DNA from: an uncultured Clostridium sp.
GTDB lineage: Bacteria > Bacillota > Clostridia > Oscillospirales > Acutalibacteraceae
Reading direction: 5' to 3'
NCBI GenBank assembly: GCA_902471875.1
Contig: CABRLN010000025.1
Coordinates: forward strand, 1 to 33,253
Length of the DNA stretch: 33,253 nt
How positions within the stretch are numbered: position 1 is the stretch's first letter; each line of letters starts with the position of its first letter. A model generated the notes under the pieces. It saw only the letters and a list, made by a program, of their open reading frames with translations, ran no database searches and was not told the origin of the DNA. This document shows positions 32,776 to 33,253 of this stretch, piece after piece. The position numbers and the translations under genes are program-made.

Positions 32776-32826
32776 AGGGCGTTAAGTGCATAATTATTAA
32801 TATGGACTTGGCGTCCTATTTTTTTG
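32776..32826 (+). terminator. Terminator of the cwlJ-gerQ unit
   Basis: A long imperfect stem: AGGGCGTTAAGTGCATA (from 32776) pairs with TATGGACTTGGCGTCCT (to 32817) with three G-U pairs and one mismatch, followed by ATTTTTTT. Confidence 0.8.
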
Positions 32827-32903
32827 AATAATTTAAATTATAATGGAAATATTATATGTATAACTAATTTTGTATAATGTTAAAAGAAAGGAAAAAAAGA
32901 ATC

Positions 32904-33092
32904 ATGAAAGTAAAAATTAACCGAGAAGGTTGCATTAGCTGTGGACTTTGTACTGAAATTTGTCCTGAAGTTTTTAGAATTGCCGAAGACGGTTTATCAG
33001 AGGTTTATTGTCAGCCATTACCGGAGTTTGAAGACTTAGCAAAAGAAGCAGAAGAAAGTTGTCCGGTTAGTGTTATTCACACAGAAGAATAA
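32904..33092 (+). CDS. Ferredoxin, single [4Fe-4S] cluster
   Basis: A 62-residue electron carrier. The ligand pattern is CISCGLCTEICP near the start (first three Cys as CX2CX2C) with the fourth ligand in ESCPVSV near the end. Spacing fits one [4Fe-4S] cluster, not the two-cluster clostridial type. The tail is acidic. ATG 32904 follows AAAGAAAGGA; an in-frame ATG at 32877 would add 9 basic residues before any family sequence and has no ribosome site. It stands alone and the partner enzyme is not in the window. Confidence 0.92.
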   Translation: MKVKINREGCISCGLCTEICPEVFRIAEDGLSEVYCQPLPEFEDLAKEAEESCPVSVIHTEE

Positions 33093-33166
33093 TGTTTCTT
33101 ATTTATTAACCTTTTCTTGCCAAAAAATAAAAAACAAGAAAATTTAAAAAAATAGGAAAAAAGTAG

Positions 33167-33195
33167 TTGACAAAGTAAAAAAGGTTTGATATAAT
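33167..33195 (+). promoter_or_regulatory. Perfect-consensus promoter firing out of the window
   Basis: TTGACA (33167-33172), 17-base spacer, TATAAT (33190-33195), all twelve bases consensus, in A-rich DNA that may act as an UP element. The 58 bases after it show no start codon with a ribosome site. Such a promoter and a GTCGC-containing leader suit a stable RNA operon or a very highly expressed gene just outside. Confidence 0.85.
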
Positions 33196-33253
33196 AACAA
33201 AGCTGTCGCAAATGAGGGCAACACAAAAGAGAATAAAAAGAGTTTTCAAGAAG

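Noticed and set aside
33202..33212. GCTGTCGCAAA here also occurs on the minus strand of the hairpin at 1379-1407, suggesting paired element ends.
   Set aside because: Only 11 bases are shared, with no extension and no target duplication; probably chance or a common terminator-type sequence.

Overview
The window looks like chromosomal DNA of a low-GC, endospore-forming gut Clostridium relative, most likely from the Ruminococcaceae/Oscillospiraceae. Evidence: a secreted protein with a type I dockerin and a starch-binding-like module, a CwlJ/GerQ-type spore germination pair, and housekeeping blocks arranged as in Firmicutes (yceD-rpmF, der-plsY, rsmD-coaD). Genus is not provable from the sequence. 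No tRNA, rRNA or CRISPR array was seen.

Layout. (1) 270-1238 (-): an HSL-type esterase with its own terminator. (2) 1530-8511 (+): a very AT-rich run of seven tightly packed genes: PlsC-like acyltransferase, acyl-CoA/AMP ligase, B12-binding-type radical SAM enzyme, CDP-alcohol phosphotransferase, permuted NlpC/P60 (LRAT/YiiX-like) protein, organophosphate/phosphate antiporter, and LicC-like nucleotidylyltransferase. (3) 8512-9494: non-coding DNA and debris, including a decayed tnpV. (4) 9491-12289: a GC-richer cassette of a LysR regulator divergent from a small helical protein and an iron-containing alcohol dehydrogenase, then an ORF interrupted by an in-frame TGA. (5) 12488-14256: a cell-wall amidase and a lipoprotein. 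(6) 14398-16333 (-): a DHHW-like protein and a Nudix hydrolase. (7) 16539-18750: an aminotransferase and trpS. (8) 19066-21543: CotH kinase + CBM26-like module + dockerin. (9) 21750-24752: yceD, rpmF, der, plsY. (10) 24954-26361: a zinc-ribbon membrane protein with a Thr/Pro-rich stalk and a lipoprotein. (11) 26573-31544 (-): a coiled-coil protein, coaD, rsmD, uvrC and prfB. (12) 31866-33092: CwlJ-like hydrolase, GerQ-like protein and ferredoxin. A consensus promoter at the right edge fires out of the window.

The most interesting part is the 1530-8511 operon. Its parts fit one route: import a phospho-alcohol (both phosphate-binding arginines of GlpT-type antiporters appear kept), activate it with CTP (LicC-like enzyme), and transfer it to a lipid (complete CDP-alcohol phosphotransferase signature). 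The acyl part would be supplied or modified by the ligase, PlsC, the radical SAM enzyme and the LRAT-like protein. The final lipid is unknown. Base composition and neighbouring debris suggest horizontal acquisition. This is inference from gene content, not demonstrated function.
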